Source of the DNA: Polyangium mundeleinium
Lineage (GTDB): Bacteria; Myxococcota_A; Polyangia; Polyangiales; Polyangiaceae
Direction of reading: 5' to 3'
NCBI RefSeq assembly: GCF_028369105.1
Contig: NZ_JAQNDO010000001.1
Span: 12,742,501-12,806,500 of the forward strand
Length of the DNA stretch: 64,000 nucleotides
Part shown: piece after piece, positions 63,201 through 64,000 of the stretch
Layout: every line of letters starts with the position of its first letter
How positions within the stretch are numbered: position 1 is the first letter of the stretch
The notes under the pieces: generated by a model
Databases searched by the model: none
Seen by the model: only the letters and a program-made list of their open reading frames with translations
Told to the model about the DNA's origin: nothing
Made by a program: the position numbers and the translations under genes

Positions 63201-64000
63201 GCGAGCGAGTGCTCGGCGCCATCGAGCACCAAGTCTACCCCTTCCCCCTGCTCGTCGAGCGCATGCAGCCTCGGCGGGATCCGAGCCGCTCGCCGATCTT
63301 TCAAGCGTACTTCGTCCTGCAGGATATGCCCACGCTGGGTGGAGGCGGCCTGCAGGGTCTTGCGCTTGGTGCCCCCGGAGCGTCCGTCTCGCTGGGATCG
63401 TTGCAGCTCGAGTCTTACCCGCTGCAACGCCGTTCGGCGCAGTTCGAACTACAGCTCTCCATGGCAAGCGTAGAGGAGGGGCTCGCGATTTCGCTCGAGT
63501 ACAATCGCGATCTTTTCGCCGCCTCGACGGTGCGTCGCATGGTGGCCCATCTACGCACGCTGCTGGAGGGCATTGCCGCTGATCCGCGCAAGCGCATCGG
63601 GGACTTGCCGCTGCTGACGCCCGAGGAGCTCCAGCGCTTGGTGCGCTGCGAGGTGCCGACCTTGCCTCCACCGCGGTGCCTGCACGTACGCTTCGAGGAG
63701 CAGTGCCGCACGCGGCCCGAATCGCGCGCCCTGACCCACGGCGACACGCATTGGACGTATGCCGAGCTCAACGCCCGCGCCAACCGATTGGCCCACCGGC
63801 TGCGCAAGCTCGGCGTGGGCGTCGAGAGCCGGGTCGGCCTGTGCCTGGAGCGATCCCCCGATCAGGTCGCCGCCGTGCTCGGCATCCTCAAAGCGGGCGG
63901 CGCTTACGTGCCCATGGACCCTGCCTATCCTCGCGAGCGTCTTGCCTTCCTGCTGGCGAATTCGCGTGTGTCGGTGATCGTGACAATGGAGCACCTCGTC
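60245..64000 (+). CDS. Nonribosomal peptide synthetase: FAAL - ACP - C - A ... (3' end outside window)
   Basis: The frame is open from 60245 to the window end (1252 residues visible). Residues ~1-580 are a fatty acyl-AMP ligase (YTSGSTGTPKG at 173-183, WLPLYHDMGLIG, GEIWVAGSSVTSGYW, TGRAKDLIIIRGRNLYPQD). The acyl carrier protein follows (YGLDSL, phosphopantetheine Ser618). The condensation domain (~675-1130) has HHLITDLWS at 806-814: the HHxxxD residues are kept but the usual final Gly is Leu, as in starter C domains fed by FAALs. An adenylation domain starts at ~1145 (TYAELNARANRLAHRLR, GILKAGGAYVPMDPAYP) and is cut off. Thus a fatty acid primes a lipopeptide. MbtH, TE II and tailoring genes are adjacent. 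Confidence 0.94.
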   Translation, partial: MFLPEVDTLVDLLRERAAHKPDALALRFLDDGEIEGAAFTYGGLDEAARAVAATLQEAGLAGKPVLLLFPPGLDYVAAFFGCLYAGSIAVPAYPPDPTRLSRSLPRLSTIARDAGANAVLTTQAVLALATFAFEQAPELSRLQWMATDTIRRDRASAWRPPRIDGESVAFLQYTSGSTGTPKGVVLTYRNILHNQLLIQQGFCHDEQSIVVGWLPLYHDMGLIGNVLQPLYMGIPCILMSPLACLARPVRWLQAITRYRATTSGGPNFAYELCVRKVSEAEKAALDLSSWQVAFNGAEPVRPETIEQFSAAFAACGFRREAFYPCYGLAEATLIVTGSQRGQGMVVERIDRQALAEGRMVLAAGEEGTLRLVSSGRPLGDQRVLIAHPETCAPCAPGEVGEIWVAGSSVTSGYWNQPEESIRTCRAKLSGVEGLAWLRTGDLGVLHDGELFVTGRAKDLIIIRGRNLYPQDLERTMERSHAAARMGCGAAFSVEVEHEERLVLVQELDARRSADPEEVVASIRQAVAEEHEVAVHAVVLLPAGSISKTSSGKIQRRACREDYLSGRLSTLHTWQQPASAAPTGSPEVDPLAALAARHLQLRAEEISRDVPLTRYGLDSLVALELALELEQTLGAPVSPAQLLQGSTLHELAELPSSHTAPGRLPPVESASHAGADGVHPLSPGQQALWFLHQLDPEGAVCNVASAIRIHGALQTQAFERALNTLVQRHAALRTTFAVHEGRPVQVVHQQATLCLQRHDASAWTQEQLQETLAEEAHRSFDLERGPLLRFHLLERTVSERLLLLVAHHLITDLWSIGVLLEELGALYTEYTGGPPAKLAAPAVEPADVARWQQRLVDSPEGERLFAWWREQLAGDLHPLDLYTDFPRPSLQTFRGAVEHATLPASLVCRLREVAECESATQYTVLLAAWQLLLHRYTGQDDLVVGTSMVGRVRPELRRTVGYLVSPVPLRARLGQNPRFTEHLKDVRERVLGAIEHQVYPFPLLVERMQPRRDPSRSPIFQAYFVLQDMPTLGGGGLQGLALGAPGASVSLGSLQLESYPLQRRSAQFELQLSMASVEEGLAISLEYNRDLFAASTVRRMVAHLRTLLEGIAADPRKRIGDLPLLTPEELQRLVRCEVPTLPPPRCLHVRFEEQCRTRPESRALTHGDTHWTYAELNARANRLAHRLRKLGVGVESRVGLCLERSPDQVAAVLGILKAGGAYVPMDPAYPRERLAFLLANSRVSVIVTMEHLV

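Noticed and set aside
1-64000. CRISPR arrays and rRNA genes
   Set aside because: No regularly spaced direct repeats with unique spacers and no rRNA signature sequences were seen.

Overview
The DNA is very GC-rich, packed with lipoproteins, beta-propeller and thrombospondin-type-3 proteins, RsbR-like PAS/STAS proteins, DUF1703 ATPases and a hybrid biosynthetic cluster. This strongly suggests a myxobacterium, probably of the Sorangium/Polyangium side of the group. That assignment comes from gene style, since no rRNA is present.

Layout. (1) 1-4.2 kb: end of a CheA-like kinase, tRNA-Ser(GCT), a winged-helix regulator and a type II NADH dehydrogenase. (2) 4.5-9.2 kb: three tandem paralogous lipoproteins with thrombospondin type 3 repeats. 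Two carry single-base frameshifts. A complete IS701-family element sits exactly at the stop codon of the first, with a CTAG target duplication. (3) 9.2-17.1 kb: Nudix hydrolase, secreted proteins, dCMP deaminase, an App1-like phosphatase and a WD40 lipoprotein. (4) 17.2-25.5 kb: a tight operon of SWIM zinc-finger protein, HEAT-repeat protein, MoxR AAA+ ATPase, DUF5682 protein and VWA protein. It looks like one NTP-driven machine of unknown purpose. (5) 26.5-30.4 kb: purL-purQ. (6) 30.4-40.6 kb: envelope proteins, including a lipoprotein with a pilin-like tail, a peptidoglycan amidase, a TolB-like propeller, and a PhoX-type phosphatase overlapping a di-haem cytochrome gene. (7) 40.6-50.1 kb: two RsbR-like PAS/STAS proteins around an SDR/TetR pair with a visible operator-promoter, a second SDR, glutathione peroxidase, a DUF1703 protein and a conserved hypothetical.

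(8) 50.2-54.6 kb is a scar of mobile DNA. It holds the 3' part of a tRNA-Ser(TGA), a decapitated group II intron reverse transcriptase, a complete group II intron (RT plus domains V/VI), an IS66 tnpA with a tnpB cut by that intron, and a RadC-like fragment. The intron's 5' flank lies in tnpB but its 3' flank lies in another RT gene, so the locus has recombined.

(9) 54.7 kb to the end is a nonribosomal peptide cluster read outward from a 78-bp divergent region. Leftward are an Asp/Asn beta-hydroxylase-like enzyme, a JmjC/cupin oxygenase, a type II thioesterase and MbtH. Rightward are a small protein, an alpha-keto-acid C-methyltransferase-like enzyme, an aminotransferase and a FAAL-ACP-C-A synthetase that runs off the window. 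Together these suggest a lipopeptide containing a beta-methylated, and possibly hydroxylated, amino acid. The methyltransferase/aminotransferase pair recalls the MrsA/MrsB route to 3-methylarginine.
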